From assembly GCA_024364735.1 (NCBI GenBank), contig JAGFNQ010001187.1, positions 502,198 through 566,197 of the forward strand: 64,000 nucleotides of DNA, written 5' to 3'. A program made the position numbers and the translations under genes. A model generated the notes under the pieces. The model was given only the letters and a program-made list of their open reading frames with translations. It was not told the DNA's origin and did not search any database. Below, piece by piece: positions 45,053-57,003 of the stretch (its first letter is position 1; each line of letters begins with the position of its first letter). This DNA is from Boesenbergia rotunda. Taxonomy: Eukaryota > Streptophyta > Magnoliopsida > Zingiberales > Zingiberaceae.

Positions 45053-47811
45053 ATCTTGAGCGTTTCGCGAAACTACTAAATAAGTATCCCCTAGATTTTC
45101 TTAAGCATAATTAGAAGCAAATGAAAAGAAATTACCTAAGGTTGTCAATTCTCAAAAATCTAAGCTCTATGGATTAGTATCTTGTCCTTAAATCAACAAC
45201 TTAGTCTTTTCATCCATCATGATTCATTGAGATGAATTTAACTCACTAGCCTTTCAAGGAAAATTTTGGTGGCTCTCTCCTTAAGTTCTAAGTTGATGAT
45301 GGAAGTAGAGCTCACTCAAACACACATGCTTCTTGCACTACCATAGGCTTGCTTATTGTCTACTCTCCACCGTTATTCATGATTAGGATTCACATCTACA
45401 AAAACAAGTGAAAACATGGAAAATGGTAAGAAATGGAGTAAAAGTCAAGGGAATGGAAAAATTGATACAGTGGAAGACTTGAGTGCTCAAGTATGTTCCC
45501 AATATGCTTTGCCCCTCTTGTCAGTCCTCTAGTGATATCAAAAATGTGGTGAAGTCAAACTTTAATAATTTCCTTGGATTTGGATGAAGAAACCTTCCTT
45601 GGTTTAATGTGCCAATTTCCCACTTACGTGCCAATTTGTCTCTTCTCTTTTCTCAATCCTTCAAACTATTTTCTGAAATTTTTTTCTTTCTTTCTCTCTA
45701 ATGAAATCAGAATGATGATGGAACAAATCTTCAACATGGATAAGATTATCTTCACTAGTATCATAATGCCAAAAACTCATTGTGTGCCCACTTTGTTCTT
45801 CTTCTCTCTTTTTTTCTTTTTTCATTCAGATTCCAGCTCCACTCTCAATTCCCTCACTTCAGGATTCTGTTTTAAATTCCGGGCAGTGCTTCACACTGAC
45901 TTTCCCAAACCCAGATTCAGGTTGAGGCCAGATTCAGATTTCCCTTGGCCATTCCTTCCACAACCATTACATCACATAATGGTAAACAAGCAGCCATATA
46001 TTTTTTTCTGCCCTACACTGCTTCCTTTTTTTTCTGATCTGAAAATTCTAAACAGCCACATTTCTTTCAATTCTGATCAGCAGTGAATGTGCCCATCAAT
46101 TCCAGATACATTTTATACTTGATACCTTGATTCATAGCCTCGGAAACCAATTTTGGTTTAAGTTGAGCATCTCAAAAAACTAATCCTGCAGAAGCTGTTT
46201 TTTTTTTTAGTTTCAGATTCCAACTTCACGACAAATGCAGTGCACTTCTCGGATTTCTCAAGCAATTAGCATCAATTGGGACTTGCAATTGAGTTCAAGT
46301 TCTAATCCAAATCATTTCTGATCAAATCAGCTTCACACTCACTTGTGGCCTCCACCAATTCCGATTGACTCAGAGTTTTTTTTTTCTCACTTACAGAATT
46401 TCCAATGTAGCTGTTCCCTTCACTGATTTCTGTTTAGATTTCATTCTTGACACCTTGCTTGGGCATTTCCTTTCCAACTTGGCATAAAACTCTGCTTAAA
46501 TTTCGAATCTACTCAGCTGCAGTTCAAAACAAACTGACCAAAACAGCTTTGGCACAAGTTTTCTTCCTACTTAAACCGAATTCAACTTGATCCAATATTG
46601 CAGTGTTGTACTGCTGATTTCATTCTTTCTTTTTCTTACCTGATTTCATCCAATCGCCTCAAGAGCAGTTTAAACTTTCACTTGAAATCTGCTCCCCAAA
46701 AGATTGAATTCAACCAAAAACCATTCTGCAATTTCTGTCTAAAATCAGTGATGCACTGCTGATTTCTCCAATTCAGCTTCACAAATAGTCCTTCAATGAT
46801 TCACAACAGCTCCAAGTTGATTTGTTCAGCTTTCTCCAGCAAAGACCGCTGCATTTCAGCTTCTAGCAAAGTGGCCGAATTTTCCATAGCAAATTTTTTT
46901 TCTTTTTGACACTGATTTTTTTTCTTTGTGTCCAGCTTTTGTTCAGCCCCTTTTGAATTATGTACAGCTGCATTTAAGATTCTAGCAAAGTGGCCGAATA
47001 GCTTCATAGCATCAAGAAACATACTTTTCCTCTCTTTTGACATGGCATAGATTTCCTTCATTTGTGTGCCATTTGGATTACACAAAAAATTTCTTCTTCA
47101 ACCAAATTCATCTTGGCTCAAAATTGTTTGGATCTTCAAATTATAATCAAGAGTCTAGATGCCTCAATTGTTTCCATCCTTTTGCTCATGCTAAGTACAT
47201 GGAATTTGCAAAAAAAAATTTCTCGACATGAATTGCCTCTTTGATACCAAATCTTTCCAAAACACTAGTCACTCCCCCACACTTAAATCTTTGTCCATCT
47301 CGGGCAAAGTAGCATTAAGAACATCTCAAATAAATAAGTCCATAGAAAAGTGAGGGTAAGAGTAGGAGATAAGTAAAGAAAAATAGAATAACATGATTAG
47401 TGCTAAAAATTGATGTGGAAAGGGAAACAAATGGATTAGTCTCTATAGATGTGATCCAATCATTGAAATATGGTTTTGAAAGAACCTAAGCAAGTTCTAG
47501 AGTGCAATAACACGTGTGTATCACAAAAATAAGGCTAATTCTCACTAGACAAAAATAATTCATCCTAAGTCCTCAATTAAGAATCTAAAGCAAGTAGTAC
47601 TCAAGCATCCAAGATTTCATCCATTAGCTCAAACCCTAAGTTTTGACAACCAAATTTAATTTATTTTCAAAAGACTCTAAAATGACATGAAGATAACCTA
47701 GAGGGATACATTTATTCACTAAGAGCAAAAGTGCTAAAAGACATAACATGGTATTTACAAAGACTCCTATGCATTCTACTCTACTCATGCATTTATTAGT
47801 AAGGACTCAAT
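45053..47811 (-). other. Noncoding interior of the gypsy element
   Basis: 2.7 kb without a supported gene on either strand. A plus-strand frame of 170 codons at 45574-46086 is low-complexity Phe/Ser text. A second CTCCCCCACACTTAA run lies at 47272-47286, a copy of the polypurine-tract text inside the interior. Confidence 0.6.
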
Positions 47812-50190
47812 TCAAAGGAAAATTCTACTTCTAGAAAATATAAAAATGAAACATGCAATAAAAGAAAATACAAGAAAGAACAATCTCCCCTTTATTTCTG
47901 GTGGGCGGAGTCTATCCAGAAGTAGCCTCCATCGTGGTAGTGGAGGAACATGGGTGGCTGAGAGAATTCGGATTCCCCCACACTTCAACTTTACAAAAAT
48001 TTGCTCCGGTGGCCGAAGGCGATTCAGGTTCAAAATCCATTGAAGGAATGGAGTGCTTCGAATTAAAGTAAAATCATCTCCTCCTTCTTTATGCCTTTTA
48101 GAAGTCCTTCCAGGAGGTTGAAGTCTGTTCAGTTGGAGCACCCACTCCTGAAGTCTTCTAGACCCTGCAAAACAATGTAATACCTCTCTCAAGCGTTCAG
48201 GGTCAGAAAAAAATAAAATAATGTTAGTCTCTGCATGAAATGAATCCAAAACTGCATCATATTCAATTAAATCAATTCTTGGTGCCTCAATTAATTTTTC
48301 ACAGTTATTTCCTACAAAATTTCCATCCAAAAACTCATCACAAATAATAAAATTAATTTTTGGCACTTCAATAGAAATATCACAATTATTTTCTACCAAG
48401 GATGTATTAAGCACTGTATCACAGCCAATAAAATCAATTCTAGGTGCCTCAATTAATTTTTCACAATTATTTTCAGCAGAAGATATATCAAGAGACTCAT
48501 CACAATAATCAACATCAAGTCTAGGCACTTCTAAAAATTTTTCAGATTCAGCATTTTCATGATATGTATCACCACATGCTTCAAATTCAGCCAATTCTAC
48601 ACTAGGTACCTCTATCAATTTTTCACAATCAAATTCTACAAAAGATGCATCTCTAAGTATATCACAAATAATAAAATCAGGTTGAGGTACCTCTGTGCAA
48701 TTTTTAGAAAAATTTAGGGGAGTATTTACCTGATCGTGCTGAAAAATACCTGGAGATTCTACAGAAGTAGATGTATCCGTATTCTCCTCCTGGTCAAGTA
48801 ATTGCTCCACTTCAGGTTCAGGTTCTGGTAGACACTCAACTAAGGTAGGTGATCCTTGGGTTCTTGCTTCCACCATGCAAGTCCCTACACTTTCTGGTTC
48901 ATCCTCTGAATCTTCTAATGTACCAGTAAATTGTGGTGGTCCCTGGGGCTTAGTGCAATCCCCTACACCTATGGAACCATGTCCTATGCATGCTTCTCCT
49001 GTAATATCTGCAACAACACCATTAGAAAAATTAGGACCATTAATAATACTATCATCACAAAATATAAGTCTAGAATGGTCCTGTGGAGCTTCTTCTTGAG
49101 CTGAAAAATTTAAACATGAATTTTGAACAAGAATCTCAGGAGGGATGCATGCTGTAGGTGCCCTGATTTTAATGATTTCTTCATCTTCTACTACCAAATT
49201 TGCAAGATTACTTGAAGAAGGACTTGGCCATGCACTAGGGTCACCTTGAACTGATATAAAATCAACTCCGGGGCTCTCAGAATTACAAGCAACTTGAGAA
49301 GATAATTGTTCTGATCTTTGGGCTTTTATCTGATTCAAATCACTAGCCACTTGTTCCATTTGCCTTCCGAGGTTTTGAAGCTCTTGTTGAAATTGAGACT
49401 GTGGGGGTTGATAAAATGGTTGAAAAAGCTGATTAAACTGCTGAAAATTTGATTCACAAGTTGGTGGAGATTGCTGAAAATTGTAGCCCTGAAATTCGTG
49501 GATCTAAGGTTGAAATTGTGGTGGTGAAAACTCAAATTGGGTGGGCTGAAAATTCTGGGTTTGTTGCTGGAAATTTGGATCGTATGGCTGTGAATGTTGA
49601 AAATGTTGTTGAAAATTTTGTATGGGTTGAAATTCTTGCTGCCATGACTGAGGTTGAAGCTGAAACTGATTATTTCCTTGCTGAAAACTTACAAAAGGCT
49701 GCTGAAAATTTTGGTTAAGATGCTGAAATTCTTGGTTTGGTTGAACTTGAGAGAAGGGTGGTTGCTGAAAATTCTGATTATCTAAACACCCTTGCTGAAT
49801 TCCTTGAAAAAGTGATTGATCTTGTTGATAAGGTGGTTGAAAGTTGGGCTAAAATTGCTGAATTGGTTGCTCAAAACCCTGGAATTGTGGCTGCCCATTC
49901 TGATTTAGTGGCTGGAAATTTGGTTGATTTTGCTGAAAATTTTGGAAAGGCTGAAAAAACTGATTTGGTTGTTGAAAATTCGAGTAGGGCTGTTGAAAAT
50001 CTTGATTTGATTGCTGAAATTGCTGGAAAGGCTGAAATTATGGTTGAGGTGGCTGAAATGTAGGTTGAATCGGCCGCTGGTAAGTAGATGAATGAGCTTT
50101 ATGTCTTTGTTGGTATTCCAACACCTTAAACACATTTTTTAACCCCACCAGTGCATCTTTGAGCTCTGTATAGTCCTCTGGTGAAAACAT
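47812..50190 (-). pseudogene. Q/F-rich gag-like ORF of the gypsy element
   Basis: One frame of 793 codons from ATG 50190 (MFSPEDYTELKDALVGLKNV) to 47812, interrupted by TAA 50038-50040, TAG 49849-49851 and TAG 49504-49506, each one change from a Gln codon. The first ~270 residues are dominated by FQQ, NFQQ and PNQF repeats; a helical region (LQNLGRQMEQVASDLNQIKAQ) follows. The rest is acidic with a repeated segment (CEKLIEAPRIDF-like, about residues 490-660), ending in a hydrophobic stretch (FFLVFSFIACFIFIF). No zinc knuckle or enzyme motif. Similar Q-rich ORFs occur in non-autonomous plant gypsy elements; the role is unknown and Gag identity is inferred from position. Confidence 0.65.
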
Positions 50191-50328
50191 TTGGATTTTA
50201 CAGCCCTATCACACAACAAACAAGAAAAATGGAAGCAACCGTATACAAAAGATAAAACAATAGAAAATAGAATCAAATGATATGCCCATAAGTACACAAG
50301 CAAAAATCTAACAAATCAACTAGTTGCT

Positions 50329-50346
50329 TCCCCGGCAACGGCGCCA
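50329..50346 (-). other. Primer binding site, tRNA-Asp type
   Basis: Minus-strand TGGCGCCGTTGCCGGGGA, six bases from the LTR end at 50353. Confidence 0.88.
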
Positions 50347-50352
50347 AAAATT

Positions 50353-51037
50353 TGACGGACCCGAAATACTATGGTTAAGTTGTCACGAATGTGGGTCCAA
50401 TCAGAATTTAGAATTTATAAATGTGCTGGAAACCCTTTTTGCAATCAAGAATGAGAACGTAGTAAAGGGGCCACAGGTCGTATTTTTCTCGGGGCTAGTT
50501 GAAGTTTGTTTGATTCGCGCTTGTATTTATGCGTAGTTTGTGATTTTGGGTTTCAAATAAAATCGGATTTGGTTTCAAATAGAAATGGAAAAGCAATGAA
50601 AAGCAAAGCCACTCAATTAAGGGAGCTACACAAGGAGTTGGCACTTAATGATTCAACCAATGGACCACTTAATCACTTAATGTTAATTTGCAAATTCAGG
50701 AAATCGAAGCTGAAATCAAATCGATCCTAATCCTGATTGACACTAATTCAGAGTTTTTCTTCAGTGATTGCCATTCAAAACTAGCCAAATGCTAAACAAA
50801 TTTTCCCTTAATGAAAAAAATATGAAATTCATTGATACAACTTGCCGAAATGATACTACCTTTTTGCAGGAATTAGCAGTTACAGCTCAGAAACCGTTTG
50901 AATGCAATTAGGACTGAAATCAAGGCAAGAGTACACTAAAAATTGAGTTAAACTCGGGTCCAATAAGTGCTGAATTCTCCACTTGATACAAAGTGCAGAA
51001 TTTGAGTTAACTTGCCACCAAAATGCAGGAACTGATG
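50353..51037 (-). repeat. 5' LTR of gypsy element, inner segment
   Basis: Matches the left part of 42284-45037. It stops at 51037, where the gag-only element starts, and resumes at 58422 after the duplicated TGATG. Confidence 0.9.
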
Positions 51038-51139
51038 TGTTGGTGCAGGAAGCACCAGATCGAACCTTGTTTTGATATTGGCAAAGGATTCAAAGTTAAG
51101 GGTTAATTGTTGTCTAACAATGCTACTTGAGAGTGCAGG

Positions 51140-51475
51140 AAACAAAGTCCTAGCGAAGGGCTGCTAGGCACCTGACGATGGGCTGTCAGGAAACCAAGTC
51201 CTGGCAAAGGGTTGCTGGGCGAAAACCAAGTCCTAGCGAAGGGATGCTAGGCACCTGACGATGGGCTGTCAGGAAACCAAGTCCTGGCGAAGGGTTGCTG
51301 GGCAAAAACCAAGTCCTGGCGAAGGGCTGCTAGGCGAAAACCAAGTCCTGGCGAAGGGCTGCTAGGCGAAAACCAAGTCCTGGCGAAGGGTTGCTAGGCG
51401 AAAACCAAGTCCTGGCGAAGGGCTGCTAGGTGAAAACCAAGACCTGGCGAAGGGCTGCCGGGCAAAAGTCCAACT
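51140..51475 (+). repeat. U3 array of ~32-bp inverted-repeat units
   Basis: Units such as CCTAGC-N8-GCTAGG (51149-51168) and CCTGAC-N8-GTCAGG (51171-51190) with a near-constant GAAGGGCT spacer. Repeated identically at 57106-57441 in the 3' LTR. Confidence 0.85.
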
Positions 51476-52040
51476 GGAGAATCCGGTTGGCACCAGGTAA
51501 ATTCTCCCGAGAGGAGTAGGTGAGGACGCGTTCCCCTTGAGGGAACATTAGGCGTCGGTTCGACCTAGGGCTCCATTTTGGAGATCCAAAGTCAGAACCA
51601 AGACAGCTAAGGCTGTTTTAACTAACTTATTATTTGCTGTTTTGGACTAACCCTGGATGCAGGACCGAAGGACTGTGTTTCTGCAGCTCAGAGAGCCTCA
51701 AAGGAGTGAGGCCGTAGCTGAGCAGGGCGCCCGGATGTGTCGGGCGCCCCAGAGTCAACCCAAAGTCAGCAGAGAGGTAAACGCCCCCGACAGCACCGCA
51801 TGTCGGGCGGCGCCCCGCGTGTCTCGGGCGCCCACTGTGCCACGCCACTGAAGGCTGCTGCAGCTCACTCTCGCGAAGCCCTGAAGATGACGCTTTGACC
51901 GGTCAACCGGGCGCCCCGCGCGCGTCGAGCGCCCCGGTCAAAGCTGATCCCGAAGATGAAGAGATCAGCCTTGACCAGAGGGCTCGCCGGATCAAGAGCC
52001 ACGTGGGGGGCGCCCCGAGCATGTCGGGCGCCCCCTGCCC

Positions 52041-52049
52041 TATATAAAG
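52041..52049 (+). promoter_or_regulatory. TATA box of the young gag-only element
   Basis: TATATAAAG, just after the last GGGCGCCC palindrome. Same arrangement at 58004-58012 and 63512-63520. Confidence 0.75.
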
Positions 52050-52453
52050 AGGGCCTCGACCCTATTCTTGAACAACCAATTCCTTCGACAATTCTACGCT
52101 CTTCTGCTTCCACGACACGCTCCAGAAAGCTGCCAACTCAAGCCGACGACGTCCCGCTGCTCCAGAACTTCAATCTTCACCGGACGTCGGTAACAAGAGT
52201 TGTATTTAAGTTTACGAGAATATTTTTATTATTATTTGTGTGTAAACTTTTGCGAACTTATAGAATTGCCCGCAGAAAACGGTCAACGACCGTGGGCCTT
52301 GGAGTAGGAGTCGACCCAGGCTCCGAACCAAGTAAACCGGCTGTGTTTGCGTTGTTGTGTTCTCTTTTATTTCCGCTGCGCACCCGCTCTTTTAAATCCG
52401 AACGAATTGCGACATTCACCCCCCCCCTCTCTCGCATTTCTCGATCCAACAAG

Positions 52454-52465
52454 TGGTATCAGAGC
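52454..52465 (+). other. Primer binding site, tRNA-Met
   Basis: TGGTATCAGAGC two bases after the LTR. Confidence 0.9.
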
Positions 52466-52907
52466 GGGGTTATTCAAAGTTGGTGCAACCACCACTTTGA
52501 AATTTCTTTTCGGATTTTTTTTGCTTTATTTTTTTAAATAAATAATATCTGTGAGTGTATTTAAAATATCCTTACGCCTTTTTCAATTCTGAATTCTCAT
52601 TTTTTACCATAAGTCAGAATTGATAAAAGAATCAATTTGTGAAAATTTGTCATAAAATTTTTATTATTATTTTAATATTTTTCCTCAAATTCGTGCTACC
52701 TTAATTCGAGAAATTTTTTTCTCTTACTGCTTCTTCATTATCAAATTGTTAAAATCAACATTTTCTAAAAATTTTATTATTATTTTAATATTTTTCCCTC
52801 GAAATTCGTGCAATATTTTTTTGTTGCTCCCGCACTACTAATCCAAGACCAAGTCTTGGTACATTCTTTTTTTTATTGTGTGCAAGATTTAATCTAATGG
52901 CAATCAA

Positions 52908-54045
52908 GAATGGAACAGTACCCGTCCACCACTCTTCTCCGGCAAGAACTTCAACTCTGGAGAAGTCAAATGGATCGCTTCTAAAACCCACATGGACCTA
53001 TGGCTAATCATCCAAACGGGATTTCTTTCCCGTAGAAGATGGAATGTCGATCGCTGGGAGAAATTGGACGAACCAACTCTGAGGAAGATCGAGACTGATG
53101 CTAAGGCAACAGTAATCTTCAATGTGGTCTAACCAACGAGCAACTCAACTAGTAGGTCCATTCAGATGTGCTAGAGAAATCTGGGAAAAACTGATTAACC
53201 TTCATCAAGAGATCTCAGATGAAGAAGAAGATCAGGTAAATTATCTGCCTTTTCGGTCCAAGCACAAACAGCCGAGTCAGAGTCTGAACCAGAATCAAAC
53301 GACGAACTGACAGGGATGGTAAGTAATTTTAAATGCATTTCAAAATTAGAATTAAATAAACAAACAGATACTATAATGGTCGAGGAAGGTATAATTTCTA
53401 TTGCAGGGAAATCTCCAAACAACTACCAAAGAAGGAGCTTCAACAAGTATCCGAGTCCGACTCAGACACGGAACCAGAAGATGAATCTAGATCCGAGCAG
53501 CAACAATTAAGGGGGAGATTCCCAATAAGGAATCAAAAGGTAAAATTACAAATTTAAAATTTAAAAATCATATAATTTGTTACATATGCAGGGAGAGAGG
53601 GCACTACCAAACTAAGTGTCCTACTCGTAAGATTCAAACGATACCACCGACGGTAACAAAGAAACGAGCTCCAAAAGCACGAAAGAACAAGAGTCGCATT
53701 CAATGCTTCAAGTGTCAGGAGTTTGGGCATTACAAAGAGGAATGCACAGATAAACGTTACAAAGATCCAGGGCAACCAACCAAAATGGGTAACTGTAATT
53801 TACATCCAAATCAACTCTTTACCTTGAATACTGATAGTTTAATTAATCTCCCTTGGTCAAATTTAGATATGGATGCATGCTTAGATAACTTGATGAAATC
53901 ATGTATATTAGCAAAGTCAAAATTCAAAATGTTAAGACAAGAAAATGAGACTTTGAAAATTAAAATTGATATGCAAGAAAAACTGATTAATAATTTTGCA
54001 AACGTAGAAAATCCAGAAATTTCTCCTCACTATGACATTATCTGA
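52908..54045 (+). pseudogene. gag: Gag of the young gag-only element, frameshifted
   Basis: Pieces of a Copia-type Gag in changing frames: STRPPLFSGKNFNSGEVKW and THMDLWLIIQTGF to TAA 53130-53132; VGPFRCAREIWEKLINLHQE in the next frame; an acidic serine-rich linker (SESDSDTEPEDESRSE); then from about 53539 one open frame with two complete zinc knuckles (C-Y-I-C-RERG-H-YQTK-C at 53578-53619 and C-F-K-C-QEFG-H-YKEE-C near 53704-53745) and a helical tail ending at 54045 (KSKFKMLRQENETLKIKIDMQEK). Knuckles and tail are clean, while the capsid half is broken. The pieces resemble Copia-2 gag, so trans-packaging by a Copia Gag is plausible but inferred. Confidence 0.8.
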
Positions 54046-56990
54046 AGTTTTGTTTTGGCTATTCATAGGACTAGATAGCTTAAGGACTTAACCAATTACT
54101 TGAAATTTGAAAACATAGTATTGGGAGGAGGTGAGATGATAGTACGTTGGGGAAGCCAATTTGGCGGAACTAGCCGAAGCTACCGATCCAAGACCCAAAC
54201 TAGTTAGACCAGAAATTTTTCAAAGAATAATTTTGAAAATGAAATTTCATTAAAAGGCTTTGTCAAGGAAAGGGTGGATGATCCCATAAGGCTACGGCCA
54301 AAGAAGGCCTAGTGCCTCGCCAAGACCTGGAAGCCAATTTTTGAAATTCAAATTCAAATTATTTTTTGTTAAATTCGAATCTAACACAAATTTTCAGTTA
54401 ATTTTAGATTCAAATATCTTTTTTCAAAATAAATTTAAATTGTGTTTAAAAAATTAATTTAACTCTTTAAATTTATTCATGGTCTTTTCAAAATAAATCT
54501 TCTACTAAAACCTGTCTCACAAAAACCCTTAAGGTTAACATGCTTGATCATGTAGTACTGGGTGAGACATCTAGGACCTAAATGCATAACTCACTACTAA
54601 GTTATTCAAAGTTATTTCTTGTTTTCAAATTAATTCACTGTACTCTACTTTTTTTTACATCTTTTATTTCATGTCAAATATCACAATAAATAAAGTCTAG
54701 GACTTGATTGGGTCAATTATTGGTCAAACCTAGTCAACATAGTCAAACATGGATAACACTGAAGTCCCCTAGGACATTAGATTGAGTTAAATAGTAAAGG
54801 GGAGTGGTTTATTCTTTTTAATTTTCTTTCAAAATATCTTTGAAAAATTATTATCATTTCAAAATGGTTTTCGAAAATTGTGTTATCATACCAAATTATA
54901 TTTTCAAAAATCTATCTCCTTAAAAATTATCATACTCAAAAGGCATGTTCAAAATTGTTCCTTTAATTTTGACAAACCCTAAGACTAAGAGGAGGATTAA
55001 CTTGTGGTCAACAAGCCTCCCAGGACTGTGTCAGATTTAAGGGAAGTTCAAATTAAAAGAAGAAGTTTTATGCCTTCAAATAATCACTATATTTTTCAAA
55101 ATTGTGCTTTACAAAAATCATTATCATTTCAAAATGTTTTTCGAAAAAGGGGCTTATGTTTGAAAATTATCTTCATTTCAAGTTGAATTTCCTAAAATTA
55201 TATTACCGTACTGATATTCAAAACTATTCTTTTGATTTTAATAAACCCTAAAGACACAGAGGAAGATCCACTTCATGATCCATAAGGACTCCTGGGATGT
55301 GTCAAATTTAGGGGGAGTTTGAGTCAAAAGAAGAATTTCTGAAATGTGTTTATTAATTTTTTTTTGGTTATTAGACAATTCTTATAATTTAAATCAAACC
55401 TTAAGACTCAGAGGAAGATCGCTTGTAGTCAACAAGCTTCCTAGGACTGGGTCAAGTTTAGGGGGAGATCAAATTAAAAGAATTGTTGAAAATTTTTCAA
55501 AATATATGTTTTCATGCACTGCAAGTTTAAAATCCTTATGAAAACATAAATAATTTTTCGTTCAAAATATTATTATTATTGTGGCCTATGAAATTGCTTT
55601 TGAAATAATATTTACTTGGGTTGGCGAATTTCCAGGACACTTAGGAAAATATCCTTGTAGTCAACAAGGTTTCCTAGGATTGTGTCAGACTGGAAAATAA
55701 ATCAAGTCAAGCAAAATATTGTGTCTTCAAAAGGTCATACATTTTTCAAAATGTACTAGCATATACTTTCAAAGGACTATCATTTTTTTGGAGATAGTAT
55801 TTACTTGAATTGGAGAACTTTTCCAGGACACTTAGGGAAATGTCCTTGTAATCAACAAGGTTTCCTAGGATTGTGTCAGACTGGAAAAGAAACCTAGTCA
55901 AGTAAAATATTTTATTTCAAAATGCATAATACTTTTCAAAATTACTCATATCTTTCAAGTCTAATATTTTTCTAAAAGTACTTATGTGTTTCAAATCATA
56001 ATTTATTTCAAAAGTACTTATGTCTTCAAAAATGCATAATATCTTTCAAAAAGTACTGCTATTTTTCAAATTATAATGTTTCCAAAAGTACAAATATTTT
56101 TCAAGGCAAAAGTGTTCTAAGTGCGTGAAGCTTTTAAAGATTTGCCTACAAATACATTTTTTAAAATGGATTTAATCTAGAAATTTAAGTTTTTTTTATG
56201 CCTTCAAAATTATTCTAAGTATCTTTTTGCTTTCAAAATTCATAGGCTCTGATACACAAACATTCTCCTTATCACTTCCTTCAAAATATTATTCTTAATT
56301 GAACTTAAAAATGGTCTAAGGAAAAGAATTTAACATTAAGGGGGAGAGATAGGAAAGAAAAGAGGGAATCAAATTTTTCAAATTTGAATTTCAAAAACAT
56401 CCGAAGTACTTAATTTTTTCAAAATCAAGTTAAGTACTTGATTTTTTACTTAATTTTTTTTAAAATACAACTTAAGTACTTAACTATTTCTTTCAAAAAT
56501 TATTTCTAAGTCTTTCTCAAAAATTATTTCTAAGTACTTAAGAATTCCTTTCAAAAATTTATTTCAAGTATTTAAATGAGTTTAGTACTTAACTATTTTT
56601 AAACCAAGTACCTGACACTTAATTTTTCAAACTTCTCAAAAGTACTTGCTTTATACTTGAAAATTATCTAAGTGTAAAAAGTTTTGAAAATATTTTCACT
56701 CTGTTTTTGAAATACTTTGTCAAAAACATGAAGCACTTAGAAAAACTCATAAATCCCTGTTAGATACCTTGTTCACCCATGCCTGTTTTTGATATATGTC
56801 AAAGGGGGAGGAAAGGTCAAAGTTAAGAGTTGTAAATACAAGTATTCAGGATTTTAGGGGGAGTATGAAAAATAAATATTTTTTTCAACTCTACATTTAT
56901 TCTATTCATAAATAGTTATACTTCATTGCTTAACCTTTATGCTTAAACTGCTATCTTTTTCCTTAACTTTGAATTGTGTTGCCATAATCA
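54046..56990 (+). other. Noncoding 3' interior with repeated hairpin modules
   Basis: 2.9 kb without a gene. Five ~80-bp modules carry CCTAGGA-like text and a hairpin: 55001-55015, about 55268-55290 (weak), 55421-55437, 55653-55669 and 55844-55860. The modules also contain AGGGGGAG-like runs. The same modules are in the minus gag-only element (10365-10790). Confidence 0.75.
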
Positions 56991-57003
56991 AAAAGGGGGA
57001 GAT
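56991..57003 (+). other. Polypurine tract
   Basis: AAAAGGGGGAGAT directly before the 3' LTR start TGTTGG. Confidence 0.85.

Larger units (their letters stand above)
51038..52451 (+). repeat. 5' LTR of the young gag-only element
   Basis: From TGTTGGTGCAGG to GATCCAACA. U3 holds ~9 units of a 32-bp repeat (51140-51475) made of short inverted repeats, then paired GGGCGCCC palindromes (51724-52033), TATATAAAG (52041-52049) and a hairpin ACGGTC-AAC-GACCGT (52279-52293). Confidence 0.93.

Noticed and set aside
45574..46086. 170-codon plus-strand ORF
   Set aside because: Low-complexity Phe/Ser composition in noncoding interior of a minus-strand element.
51140..51475. CRISPR-like regular array
   Set aside because: Whole 32-bp units repeat, with no unique spacers, and it sits in LTR U3 of a eukaryotic element.
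51956..52537. 193-codon ORF in the gag-only LTR (also 57919-58359)
   Set aside because: Runs from the GC palindrome cluster through TATA, R and U5 into the leader; frame differs between the two LTRs after a one-base indel, so it is not maintained.
53319..53406. Possible GT-AG intron in the gag of the young element
   Set aside because: Splice-like signals (ATG|GTAAGT and TTGCAG|GG) are good, but removing the 88 bases does not join the acidic frame upstream to the acidic frame downstream; frameshift decay is simpler.
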